From Botryococcus braunii (taxonomy: Eukaryota; Chlorophyta; Trebouxiophyceae): 35,657 bases of DNA. A program made the translations under genes and the position numbers. This document shows, piece after piece, positions 21,195-29,144 of this stretch (position 1 is its first letter; each line of letters begins with the position of its first letter). The stretch covers positions 52,501 to 88,157 of the forward strand of contig MVGU01001526.1 in assembly GCA_002005505.1 (NCBI GenBank), read 5' to 3'. The notes under the pieces are model-generated. The model did not search any database. It was not told where the DNA came from and saw only the letters and a program-made list of their open reading frames with translations.

Positions 21195-22409
21195 TTACTT
21201 TTGAGGATTATGCCCCGGCCCTTTTCCCTTCCAATGTCCTCCCCGGCCACCACGGCCCTTCCACTGCCCAGCTCGAGCTTGATTAGAGGGAAAAGGAGGA
21301 GGTGGGGGCAATTGACTGTCGCGCCTGCTCTTCCTTTGCAAGTAGTCCCGCTTGGCCTGACATTGCCATTGCTCGTGACCAAAGTTTTTGCAGAAGTAAC
21401 ACTGGCGCTCGGAGGGGACGCTAGTCCGAGAATCTAACTTCCCACCAACGCTGTGGCCGACGGCTCCAAGCACAGGCCCCTGGGTGAATCCCGGAAAGTG
21501 TGCCGGCGTGCTTATGGGAGTCCTCTTCACAGCGTTGAGAACCTTCCTTCCTTCCTGTCCCCTCAGCATCCCCCCTGACTTTAAGTTACTTTCATATTGC
21601 ACCACATAAGTGCACAATACGTCGAGGTCTGAGAATCCAACACCAGTTTGTGGGTTTATCGTGCAAGCAACTCTAATATGAGCATTCAAGCCTTTGAGAA
21701 ACATGTATATTTTATCATTTTCGCATATCTCATACTCAGTTTCAACGTCACTCAAGAGCGTTATGAACCTTTCGATATATTTTTCAACACTTTCATGGCC
21801 TTGATAGACATGATCAAGCTTTTGGCGTGCGGCCATAACAAGGTCGGTTGAGTCATAGCGGTTCCCCATAAAAGTCTTGAACTCCTCCCAAGTTGCTTCC
21901 ATTTGATCCCCTTCCCGTTCCTTCCTTTTTAAGTGAGTTCCCCACACCTTTGTAGGTCGCTCCTCCATGCACTGGAGTGCGACTGCCACCCACTTGTCAC
22001 GTGCCACATTCGAGATGTCAGCATAAGATTCTACTTTGCTAGCAAAGAACTGGAAACTCCCCCGTTTGCCCGTGAACATTGCGGGTGTAGGCACACGCAC
22101 TACGTGATTTGAGGATGGCGTCCGCTTGGAAGCTCGTTGACCCTCCAAGGCCTCGATCCTTTTGAGTAGCTTAGCAATCAAAATTTGGGTTCTGTCTTTC
22201 TTCAAGGGTTTCTTCATTGGTGCAAGCTTGGTTTTCCGTTTGGGTGTGGGTTTAGGCGGTGGAGCTGGTTCCGTTTCAAACTCCTCTTGCATGAGATCGT
22301 CCACTTCGACACCCTCCTTTTCAAGCCCTTCCAACAATTCCTTTTCCAACAAAGGGATACCAGCGTACTTGCTTCCTTTCCTGACGGACGCCATACTCGC
22401 AAGGGACAA
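21195..22409 (-). CDS. Gypsy gag
   Basis: 404 codons starting M-S-L-A-S-M-A-S-V-R-K about 47 bp inside the LTR. A basic, Pro/Lys-rich N-terminal third leads to a retrotransposon gag domain with W-V-A-V-A-L-Q-C-M, W-E-E-F-K-T-F-M and K-Y-I-E-R-F-I-T-L-L (about residues 110-250). Near the C-terminus a CCHC knuckle C-Y-F-C-K-N-F-G-H-E-Q-W-Q-C is followed by a Gly/Arg-rich tail. Gag would assemble the particle and bind RNA. It is a separate frame from pol, so pol needs reinitiation or a frameshift at the 21183-21195 junction. Confidence 0.92.
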   Translation of the reverse strand: MSLASMASVRKGSKYAGIPLLEKELLEGLEKEGVEVDDLMQEEFETEPAPPPKPTPKRKTKLAPMKKPLKKDRTQILIAKLLKRIEALEGQRASKRTPSSNHVVRVPTPAMFTGKRGSFQFFASKVESYADISNVARDKWVAVALQCMEERPTKVWGTHLKRKEREGDQMEATWEEFKTFMGNRYDSTDLVMAARQKLDHVYQGHESVEKYIERFITLLSDVETEYEICENDKIYMFLKGLNAHIRVACTINPQTGVGFSDLDVLCTYVVQYESNLKSGGMLRGQEGRKVLNAVKRTPISTPAHFPGFTQGPVLGAVGHSVGGKLDSRTSVPSERQCYFCKNFGHEQWQCQAKRDYLQRKSRRDSQLPPPPPFPSNQARAGQWKGRGGRGGHWKGKGPGHNPQK

Positions 22410-22440
22410 TCCGATGGCAACCTTCCTTACGTCTCCCTTA

Positions 22441-22454
22441 CGTCGCCGATACCA
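22441..22454 (-). other. Gypsy primer-binding site
   Basis: Two bases after the 5' LTR the minus strand reads TGGTATCGGCGACG. TGGTATC matches the start of the usual plant initiator-Met site (TGGTATCAGAGC) and implies a tRNA with an A1:U72 pair. The following bases differ, so the primer may be a variant initiator tRNA or a different tRNA. Unlike its host copia, this element uses a tRNA 3' end. Confidence 0.65.
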
Positions 22455-22456
22455 AA

Positions 22457-22945
22457 TGAAACAAAGGGAGACGTGTATGCAAGTTTAATAATAAGAGATA
22501 CTAGGGTTTAAGGAAGGGGTGACACCGCGAGACAGTAAACGTGACGCCGATTCCTCTTACAATACGCAGCTCCTCCTCACGCAGGCGATTCCGAGTCTCC
22601 AATAAACAATATGGCCAACGCCAATACAATATACTATGCAACAGATATATCCAGGCCCCAAAGATAAGTGTGTCTCTCGAAGTGTGTGTCCAACTTGTGG
22701 TGAACCCGGCTACATCGCCCTTCTATGTGATGCTCTCGCGAGCACCACGAGAAGGATGACGAGAGGGCATCCTTTTGGACATTTCATGAACATCCTATAT
22801 TGTGAAGCTTCTCGTAGTACGACGTGCGTGAAGACACATGCGCACACATGCAGGCGTGCACGTAATTCGAAACACCTGCACATAATTCGAAAGGCGAGCC
22901 GCATGAGGTACGCAGACGCGGCACCGCACGCGTCACCTCACTACA
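22457..22945 (-). repeat. 5' LTR of nested gypsy
   Basis: A second 489-bp copy of the LTR at 16004-16492. It ends with CA (plus strand) next to the right TTTCT duplication (22946-22950), after which element 1 resumes in frame. Confidence 0.93.
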
Positions 22946-22950
22946 TTTCT

Positions 22951-23154
22951 AATTTACGGAACCCCCTGTATTCCAAATTCACAAAGCACGTTGCAGTAAG
23001 CTTCCACTACGCTAGGGAAGCTATGGCACTTGGGCAGGTAGATATTCTCTATCTGGAATCTGCTCGCAATGTGGCTGACATTATGACCAAGCCACTTGCC
23101 AAGCCCGTGTTTGTTGGTCATCGTGATTCACTAGGTTTGAGAAGATACACATAA
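22951..23154 (+). CDS. Copia element 1 RNase H C-terminus (continuation after gypsy)
   Basis: 67 codons plus TAA complete the pol frame interrupted at 16003. N-L-R-N-P-L-Y-S-K-F-T-K-H, S-A-R-N-V-A-D-I-M-T-K-P-L and G-H-R-D-S-L-G-L follow D-N-Q-G-C-I-S with no loss of frame when one TTTCT copy is removed. The corresponding stretch in element 3 (N-H-L-R-N-P-V-Y-S-K-H-T-K-H) confirms the join. Confidence 0.93.
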   Translation, partial: NLRNPLYSKFTKHVAVSFHYAREAMALGQVDILYLESARNVADIMTKPLAKPVFVGHRDSLGLRRYT

Positions 23155-23160
23155 AGCATG

Positions 23161-23174
23161 CAGGCAAGGGGAAG
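23161..23174 (+). other. Polypurine tract of copia element 1
   Basis: CAGGCAAGGGGAAG directly precedes the 3' LTR. Element 3 has nearly the same tract (AAGGCAAGGGGAAG), which ties the families together. Confidence 0.85.
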
Positions 23175-23868
23175 TGTTGAGTTCTGAACATTATTATTGA
23201 ATGCCTTGTGCTTTAAGTGATCTTCATGTGTGCACTATTAGGATATGGGTCCATTGAGAACATAAGGTACCTTGAGACACGGCAGATTCTGGACGTTTTC
23301 GAACATAAGGTACAATCCTATCTAGATCACACGTTTGTCGGATGAACTCTTAAGGCTGCCCCACCGGAGTGAATACCAACTGGTTGTGAAAGATGCTGGG
23401 CATTACCAGATGCTAGTCTTGTCCAACAGTTGTGTGTGACACCCAGCAGACAGTCGTACGGACTGTAGCTGGAGTAACTTTGTCTATTGACGACCTGTCT
23501 GCTTTGTACAGGTACGGTGCGGCAGTGTGTGTTGTATCATTGTTGCTATTGTGAGAGTGAACAAGCTTAGTGTACCCTGTAGTCACTCAAACAGATAAGG
23601 GACAGTGACTTCAGGGAGTATAGGCATGTACTTGAACGTAGCCGTCTAGAGCCTTATCTAGTGATTGCTTGATCGGTGCTTGTGTACAAGATAATGATGT
23701 AACGTAACTGGTTGTGAAAGATGCTGGGCATTACCAGATGCTAGTCTTGTCCAACAGTTGTGTGTGACACACAGCAGACAGTCGTACGGACTGTAGCTGG
23801 AGTAACTTCGTCTATTGACGACCTGTCTGCTTTGTACAGGGAAAGCCGATTGGCCATAACCTTTCACA
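23175..23868 (+). repeat. 3' LTR of copia element 1
   Basis: 694 bp, offset exactly 13,270 bp from the 5' LTR. Differences noticed are the base before AGCAGACAG near 23771 and three substitutions in the last 30 bp. The internal repeats are at 23378-23512 and 23706-23840. Confidence 0.93.
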
Positions 23869-23873
23869 CTCCT
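23869..23873 (+). other. Target-site duplication CTCCT, right copy
   Basis: Exact repeat of 9900-9904. Beyond it the GC-rich flank resumes as CCCCCGGGGGGCCCC-type sequence. Confidence 0.9.
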
Positions 23874-24017
23874 CCCCCGGGGGGCCCCAAAGATTGGGGC
23901 CCACCCCCTCAAATAAATAAGTACAATGGTTTGCAGCTGGTCCGCAGATTCAGTAAGCAGGGTCCCCCTTTGCCAAAAGCGTTAAATAGTCCCCAAGTAT
24001 CTTTTCGTTGCGCGAAC
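23874..24017. other. Short flank between the two retrotransposon nests
   Basis: 144 bp that would have joined directly to 9899 before element 1 inserted. It is GC-rich at first, then ordinary. No gene or repeat is recognised. Confidence 0.5.
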
Positions 24018-24196
24018 TGTTGAGTTGTGAACATTATTATTGAATGCCTTGTGCTTTAGGTCATCTCTACATGTACACTATTAGAATATGGGTCCATTGA
24101 GAACATAAGGTACCTTCAGACACGGTAGAGTGTGGACGTTTTCGAACATAAGGTACAATCAGATCTAGATCACACATTTGTGGGCAGAGGACTATT
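24018..24196 (+). repeat. 5' fragment of an element-1-type LTR
   Basis: It begins TGTTGAG and follows the element 1 LTR for about 165 bp with moderate divergence, including both CATAAGGTAC boxes (24104-24113 and 24147-24156). Similarity then fades near 24185. The simplest reading is that element 2 inserted into this older LTR, whose remainder lies right of the window. The alternative is a mosaic LTR belonging to element 2 that starts at 24018. Confidence 0.65.
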
Positions 24197-24925
24197 TGTT
24201 ATAATAGTGATAGAATATTTTGGTGCCTTTCCCTCAGAAGAGTAATAGTGGCCAGATCAGTTCCAATTACCAGTGAGAACATTTATTAGAATGAGTAATA
24301 GGTGGCAGAACCTAGGAGTTCTGCCAGAACCAATCTAGACCAATTGTACGTTAATAAGGGAAGATGAGGTGATCGGACACGGTTTGCGCGAAAGGCTATA
24401 TGCTCCTGTCTCGAAGGAATGAGGCACTTGATTGGGACATCAAAAGCACTTCGGGTGTTTGCTACTTCACTGTTGCCAGTCAAGTCATCTTATTCACAAT
24501 CGACACTGCTTGTTACTCGACACACAACAAGAGTGTCGCCGGGCTAAACACCCTCGTGCCGGGTCATACAGGTAAACTGTTGTCAGGACATTACATGCAC
24601 AAGAACAATGGATTAGGAAAGGGTCTAGATAATGTGTATTAGAAAGGTGCTAATGTTTTAGCTCATCGGACATCGGTAATGCAGACTATCAGTAACTTCG
24701 TAGATAGAGTAGTTTGAATTGCTGAGTGATGAGAGAAAGCAATAAGCATTGTAAGACTTGATTGGGACATCAAAAGCACTTCGGGTGTTTGCTACTTCAC
24801 GGTTGCCAGTCAAGTCATCTTATTCACAATCGACACTGCTTGTTACTCGACACAAACAAGAGTGTCGCCGGGCTAAACACCCTCGTGCCGGGTCATACAG
24901 GAAACGCCACGCTCAGAATTGTACA
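24197..24925 (+). repeat. 5' LTR of copia element 2
   Basis: It starts TGTTATAATAG and ends TTGTACA. It aligns with the element 3 LTR at TGCCTTTCCCTCAG, at the hairpin GGCAGAAC...GTTCTGCC (24304-24325) and in the internal direct repeat (24425-24572 and 24756-24901, period about 330). If the preceding 179 bp belonged to it, the LTR would be 908 bp. Confidence 0.7.
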
Positions 24926-24941
24926 GGTTATGGGCCCACCA
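24926..24941 (+). other. Primer-binding site of element 2, initiator tRNA-Met anticodon arm
   Basis: GGTTATGGGCCCACCA, 16 bases, begins directly after the LTR end. It is complementary to the initiator tRNA-Met segment ending in CCCATAACC, two bases longer than in element 1. It implies a primer cut within the anticodon stem, as in Drosophila copia. Confidence 0.75.
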
Positions 24942-24991
24942 ACTCATACTCTGAGCACTTGAGATGTGTGACCCGAAAGAAAGGATCTGCG

Positions 24992-25516
24992 ATGGGACGA
25001 ACGAGACAGAGCGGGAGAATGGGCTCGGGCTCATCAAGACCTGTGAGACCTCCTCCACCTCAACCACCGACGTATGACAGTTTGAGAAGAGCTGGTGGAG
25101 AGACTGGCCCACGAACACCTGAGGAACGAGCTTTCATCGTCAAGGACTTCGTCAGCCGAGCCTACGGACAGGGCAGACTCGACCCTCCACAGTGGTTTAA
25201 ACAGAGATTTCCAGTTTACCCTGCCTACAAAGTCACAGTCTGGGAGTGTTCTTTCATCAACGGCGACCCAGGATTTGTAACCCGAGCACTATTTGAACGA
25301 CACCTGCGTCAGGTTGGAGGTCCGGACCAGGAAGAGTTCTGGGCAGAAAAGGCAGCGTACACAGCTGTGGAGACTGCTCTTGCCTCGTTCGACGAGGAGT
25401 TTCTTCTTTCTTTATTGGGGAGCGTAAGGGGATACAGTCCAGAGGAGTGGTGCACCGAAACAGACAGCCAGGACGAGGACGGAGACTCGAAATTTTCAGA
25501 ACGCGACGAAGACTGA
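24992..25516 (+). CDS. Extra pre-gag reading frame of element 2, unknown function
   Basis: 174 codons from ATG at 24992, located between the primer site and gag. The frame is open further upstream into the LTR, but the first Met after the primer site is here (M-G-R-T-R-Q-S-G). The N-terminus is basic and Pro-rich (R-P-P-P-P-Q-P-P). The middle is a compact-looking domain (P-E-E-R-A-F-I-V-K-D-F-V, W-F-K-Q-R-F-P-V-Y-P, E-C-S-F-I-N-G-D-P-G-F-V and aromatic helices to L-L-S-L-L-G-S-V). The tail is strongly acidic (Asp/Glu/Ser). It does not resemble gag, protease or any fold that I recognise. A remnant with the same core is in element 3's leader, so it was part of the ancestral element. Confidence 0.6.
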   Translation: MGRTRQSGRMGSGSSRPVRPPPPQPPTYDSLRRAGGETGPRTPEERAFIVKDFVSRAYGQGRLDPPQWFKQRFPVYPAYKVTVWECSFINGDPGFVTRALFERHLRQVGGPDQEEFWAEKAAYTAVETALASFDEEFLLSLLGSVRGYSPEEWCTETDSQDEDGDSKFSERDED

Positions 25517-25533
25517 GAAGATCTTTCAGCAAA

Positions 25534-27342
25534 ATGGCAAAGAAGGGTTCAAGCATCAGTGAAGCATCAAAGTCAGCGGACGAGGAATCAACATCAACCC
25601 CCACGCGAGAGCCGTGCACACCCAGTACCTCCAAGGGTGAGGGAGATAGTCTTCCCAAGGTTATTGCCACGCAAGTAAAGGTCCATATCAAGCTATTGCG
25701 TCATGGTCAGAACTTTATAGTGTGGGACAATGCATTCACTGCTGCTAATAGTGCAAAAGGTACCCTGCCTGCTATTCAAGAAGCCATGCCTGGTACCATT
25801 CACAATGCTGCTGCTATGCTACTGATGTATGAATCAGTACCAGAGGAATGGTTGGGGGAGCTGTCTAGCAAGCCCTCTGCTTATGATGCCTATGTATTTA
25901 TCTGCAAGAAATTTGTTGGTGGATACAACACCCAAGCCAATGCAGACTGGCTGAAGGAGATGGCAAGGGGCATGAAGAGAGGTGAAACTATATCCCAGTA
26001 TGTATCCAGGATGATCAATCTGAAGAGCTGCCTGAAACGTAACGGACATGATCTCCTGGATGGTCATGTGGCAACCCAGATAGTGCAGGGACTTCCAGCA
26101 GCAGCCAACCCACCAGGATTGCTACCCACTGCAGTTGCTCAGCCTTTGGATCAGCTGGCAGACCTGATCTCCACCACAGCAGAGGCCTCAGGGTATAATG
26201 ATGATGGGGAGCAACAGGCAGTGGTCATGATGGCTCAGCCTACCCCACCTGCCCCTGTACCTGCACCAACAGCATGTGCGCTGAACCAACCCAAGCAGCC
26301 AGCAGAGGGGGAAGCAAAGGGAGAGGTAAAGGGGACCTGCAATTACTGCCACAAAAGGGGACACTTCTGGCGAGACTGCCGCAAGAGGCAGAGGGATGCA
26401 GACACCCAGAGGAACGTAGTTGCAGCTGTACAGCAGCTAGCTGGCATGTGGCCTCATGGGCAATTTCCTGGAGCACCTCAGCCAACCCCAACTGTGCAGC
26501 ATGCCTTCCCTGGAGCTGGAGCATTCCCACTGTTGCATCCACCGCATGGTCCTCCCTCTCCCCCTTCAGAAGGTATGCCATACGTAGTGTCCTACAATGT
26601 GCTGGACTCTCACTGCAATAGACAGTCCAAACAGTCTTGGCTTGTGGATAGTGGAGCGTCAGTGCACCTTGTGAACAGCCTGTCCCTGCTGCATGCCCCC
26701 ACTGTACATACCAAGCCTATTCCCCTTCAACTTGCCACTTCAGACGCAACAGGAGGAATCATTGCCACTGGCTCAGTTTGTCTATTGTCCTCACAGCACG
26801 TACCATTGTGGCTGCATCATGTGCAGTGTGTTCCTTCAGCTACGACCAATATCCTGTCAGTATCTGCTGCCCTTCGTGATGGTGCCTGCCTTGCCACAGA
26901 CGGTGTGGGAAGCTTTACAGCAGTGACAGGCCCAAATGGGTGGAGGATGCCAGTGAGTGCAGAGAATGGTCTGTACTATGTACACAACTGTTTGCCTGTG
27001 ATTGCGAGTAAAACCCCAGGCCCAGTGACAGCTGCCCTGAAGAGAAAATGTAAGAAAAGCCTGAAGCACGACTGCACTAGACGGTTCCTGTGGCACAGCA
27101 GACTGGGACACCCTGGAGAACCATGGATGCTACGGTTGAGCAGCGAGCAATTAGTCACTGGCCTAGACACACATCTTCCCCCTTGTGAAAAATGCCCCAA
27201 GTACTGTGAAGCCTGTATTGAGGGGAAGCATGCCCGCCCACCTTTTGGGGAAAGTTCCAGACCTGCAGTGAACCCTCTTGACACATTGATACTGTGGGTC
27301 CCATATCTCCAGCTGCAATCACTGGAGAACGGTTTTGGGTGA
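25534..27342 (+). CDS. Copia element 2 gag, protease and pre-integrase
   Basis: ATG at 25534 (M-A-K-K-G-S-S-I-S) is chosen because element 3 starts the same way (M-T-S-K-K-K-G-S-S-A-S); the frame is open 29 codons further upstream, overlapping the extra frame. Gag occupies about residues 45-230. A CCHC knuckle C-N-Y-C-H-K-R-G-H-F-W-R-D-C follows, then a Pro-rich linker, protease S-W-L-V-D-S-G-A-S-V-H and the pre-integrase zinc domain (L-W-H-S-R-L-G-H-P-G ... C-E-K-C). Unlike element 1, there is no break between protease and integrase. The frame is lost at about 27281-27290, where about 7 bp present in elements 1 and 3 are missing. Confidence 0.88.
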   Translation: MAKKGSSISEASKSADEESTSTPTREPCTPSTSKGEGDSLPKVIATQVKVHIKLLRHGQNFIVWDNAFTAANSAKGTLPAIQEAMPGTIHNAAAMLLMYESVPEEWLGELSSKPSAYDAYVFICKKFVGGYNTQANADWLKEMARGMKRGETISQYVSRMINLKSCLKRNGHDLLDGHVATQIVQGLPAAANPPGLLPTAVAQPLDQLADLISTTAEASGYNDDGEQQAVVMMAQPTPPAPVPAPTACALNQPKQPAEGEAKGEVKGTCNYCHKRGHFWRDCRKRQRDADTQRNVVAAVQQLAGMWPHGQFPGAPQPTPTVQHAFPGAGAFPLLHPPHGPPSPPSEGMPYVVSYNVLDSHCNRQSKQSWLVDSGASVHLVNSLSLLHAPTVHTKPIPLQLATSDATGGIIATGSVCLLSSQHVPLWLHHVQCVPSATTNILSVSAALRDGACLATDGVGSFTAVTGPNGWRMPVSAENGLYYVHNCLPVIASKTPGPVTAALKRKCKKSLKHDCTRRFLWHSRLGHPGEPWMLRLSSEQLVTGLDTHLPPCEKCPKYCEACIEGKHARPPFGESSRPAVNPLDTLILWVPYLQLQSLENGFG

Positions 27343-28814
27343 CAGTAGTTGATGAAGCATCAGGATGGAAAGCAGCCTTGCCAGTTAAATCCAAGGATGT
27401 TATCGGAGCTGTTGTCAGGGATCTTGTCCTGTTTTGGCAGACAGAACGAAGGACCACTGTGAAATGCATTCGATGTGACAGGGGCACTGAATTTATTAAT
27501 GCCAAATTCAAGGAGTTCTGTGCATCTCAGGGCACTAAGTTGGAGATGTCAGCACCATATACCCCGCAACAGAATGGGATAGCTGAGCGAGCCAACAGGA
27601 CCCTCAAGGAGCGAACCAGGACACTTCTCAAGTTTGCAGCAGCCAGTCCTGTGATGTGGAAAGAGGCACTGGAGACAGCCTGCACCCTTCTGAACATGGG
27701 ACCCAGCTCAGGCAGGCCTCTTACCCCCTGTGAAATGTTTATGGGATATAAACCTGATGTCTCCCTTCTACGTACCTGGGGATGTCTGGCATTTGTGCAT
27801 GTTCCAGACCAGCAGAGGGGTGTATTTGCACCCAAGGCAGTGCCCGGGATGTTCACTGGATATTCACCAGTGTCCAAGGCATATCGAATCTATCTAGGAG
27901 GAGGGGTCTGGCGGGAGAGCAGAGACGTGGAATTTGTGGAGCACATTCGGGGGGCCTCCAGAGTGGGAATACACATTCTGCCTGGACAGCCACAGATGTT
28001 TTCATATCCTGAAGGTCTGCACCTCCAGCAGCGGGACAGTGAACTTCCTGCTGGTCACATCCGACCCCACACTCAAGATGGCATGATCAGCATACCTTGC
28101 TCCAGCAACAGACCTGACAGCACCCTCCCAGAAGCCCCTGACGAGGCTGCAACCGAGCCTGGCTGTCAGGGGAAGTGCCTCCCGGAGGAAGGTGCCTCAG
28201 ATCTTGCCACTGGATCACCGGGAGGAACTCATCCGCTGGACCTGGACCAGTCCGGCATGTTGGAGACTCTTCATCGAATGGCAAGAGGGAATCCCGAGAG
28301 TGGAGAACATCAACGGTGTTTGGGGCGAGCACAGCAGACACTCCGAGATCCGCGGCCTGACAACGAAGGCCAGCCGCCGGATGGATTGACAAGATCACAA
28401 CGTTATGAGCATCGCACTGCTGCTCGCGAGCTCCTGCTGGCACAGGAGAAGGGAGAGAGCTGTGAGCGAGTGGGGTTGACTGAATGTGACACCGAGTCAC
28501 AGGGACCAGGGGAAGTGCAGGAAAAAGGTCAGGATCCTGAGAGACCTGCATCACATGTGAGCGATGAGAGGGGGACAGTCTCTGATCAGACTGAAGATGG
28601 TCCAAGTGAGCTGAGTTGCCTGGGTGGGACCTGTTCAGTACCTGAGGAAATTGTTAGAGATGTGAGCTCTGTCTGTAATGCCCAGAGACAATGTGGTGCC
28701 AGCCACACAAGTGTAAGCTATGCTTGTGAGTGTGCTGCTGGGCCTGCGCCCCAGCGCTCATGTTTGGCAGGGAGCAGACAGAGAGAGAGAGAGAGACATG
28801 GGCACAGCACCTAG
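27291..28814 (+). pseudogene. Copia element 2 integrase core and linker (frame-broken)
   Basis: After the 7-bp deletion the frame resumes as T-V-G-P-I-S-P-A-A-I-T-G-E-R, with D in C-D-R-G-T-E-F and E in N-G-I-A-E-R. The first catalytic D region (H-I-D-T-V-G-P in element 3) is what the deletion damages. The C-terminal region leads into a long acidic linker (E-S-G-E-H and G-E-S-C-E-R-V-G-L-T-E-C-D). A GA-rich tract (about 28780-28796) breaks the frame again shortly before 28814. No RT follows in the window. Confidence 0.82.
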
Positions 28815-29144
28815 ACAGACCAAGTGTCCAAACTGTGCAGAGTGGTTCAATTGCCTGTGAGAGCTCTGACAAGGCTGAAGCATGTCAGTCATGTTAGAGT
28901 GTGGATGAGGAGGTGAATCGGAAGCTTGGACAGTGTGAGAATTTGCCCAATTACAAGAGCTTTCCGAGAGATACCTGTGTCTGGGAGGATGATGTGAGAG
29001 TGCGAAGCAGTAAGCTCGAAAGGGCGAACTGTGAGTCTAAGAGAGAGAGAGAGAGCAGCGAGGAAAGTCAGACTCCTCACAAACTGCACCCTGGTGCAGT
29101 GCAGTGTAACAGGAATAGTCGCGTGTTATAGGAAAATGACCGGA
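28815..29144 (+). pseudogene. Element 2 integrase-RT linker remnant
   Basis: In a different frame from the preceding segment it reads E-E-V-N-R-K-L-G-Q-C-E, P-N-Y-K-S-F-P-R-D-T-C-V-W-E-D-D-V-R and C-E-S-K-R-E-R-E, matching a repeated cassette in element 3's linker. It stops where the element 3 LTR begins. Confidence 0.75.

Larger units (their letters stand above)
16004..22945 (-). mobile_element. Gypsy-type LTR retrotransposon (chromovirus), nested in element 1
   Basis: A 6,942-bp element on the minus strand with 489-bp LTRs that look identical to each other, TG...CA ends and a TTTCT duplication (15999-16003 and 22946-22950). Order in its own direction is LTR (22945-22457), primer site, gag, protease-RT-RNase H-integrase, chromodomain, polypurine tract, LTR (16492-16004); RT before integrase is the Ty3/gypsy order. 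Apparently identical LTRs mean it inserted recently and after element 1. The gag and pol frames are long and clean. The only visible defect is a frame break at the G8 run (17287-17294) before the chromodomain. Confidence 0.95.
9905..23868 (+). mobile_element. Copia-type LTR retrotransposon (element 1), carrying a nested gypsy
   Basis: The 13,964-bp unit is bounded by two 694-bp LTRs and a CTCCT duplication. Order is LTR, primer site, gag, protease, integrase, RT, RNase H, polypurine tract, LTR; integrase before RT is the Ty1/copia order. The RNase H segment is split by the minus-strand gypsy element at 16004-22945. Without the gypsy and its extra target copy the element would be about 7.0 kb. 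The two LTRs differ at only about four positions that I noticed (for example 10501-10510 versus 23771-23780, and the last 30 bp), which implies a fairly recent insertion. A T10 run breaks the frame between protease and integrase, so this copy is unlikely to be autonomous as sequenced. Confidence 0.93.
24197..29144 (+). mobile_element. Copia-type LTR retrotransposon (element 2), cut by element 3
   Basis: Plus strand: 5' LTR, initiator-Met half-tRNA primer site, extra frame, gag, protease, integrase and part of the integrase-RT linker, then interruption at 29145 by element 3. Its RT, RNase H and 3' LTR are not in the window and should lie beyond element 3. Protein similarity to element 3 is high throughout gag, protease and integrase, so elements 2 and 3 belong to sister families. 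A 7-bp deletion in integrase and a GA-tract frame break in the linker mark it as inactive. Confidence 0.85.

Noticed and set aside
22636..23154. 172-codon frame apparently fusing LTR sequence to RNase H
   Set aside because: It is an accidental read-through from the gypsy LTR into the resumed copia frame. The true upstream part is at 16003.
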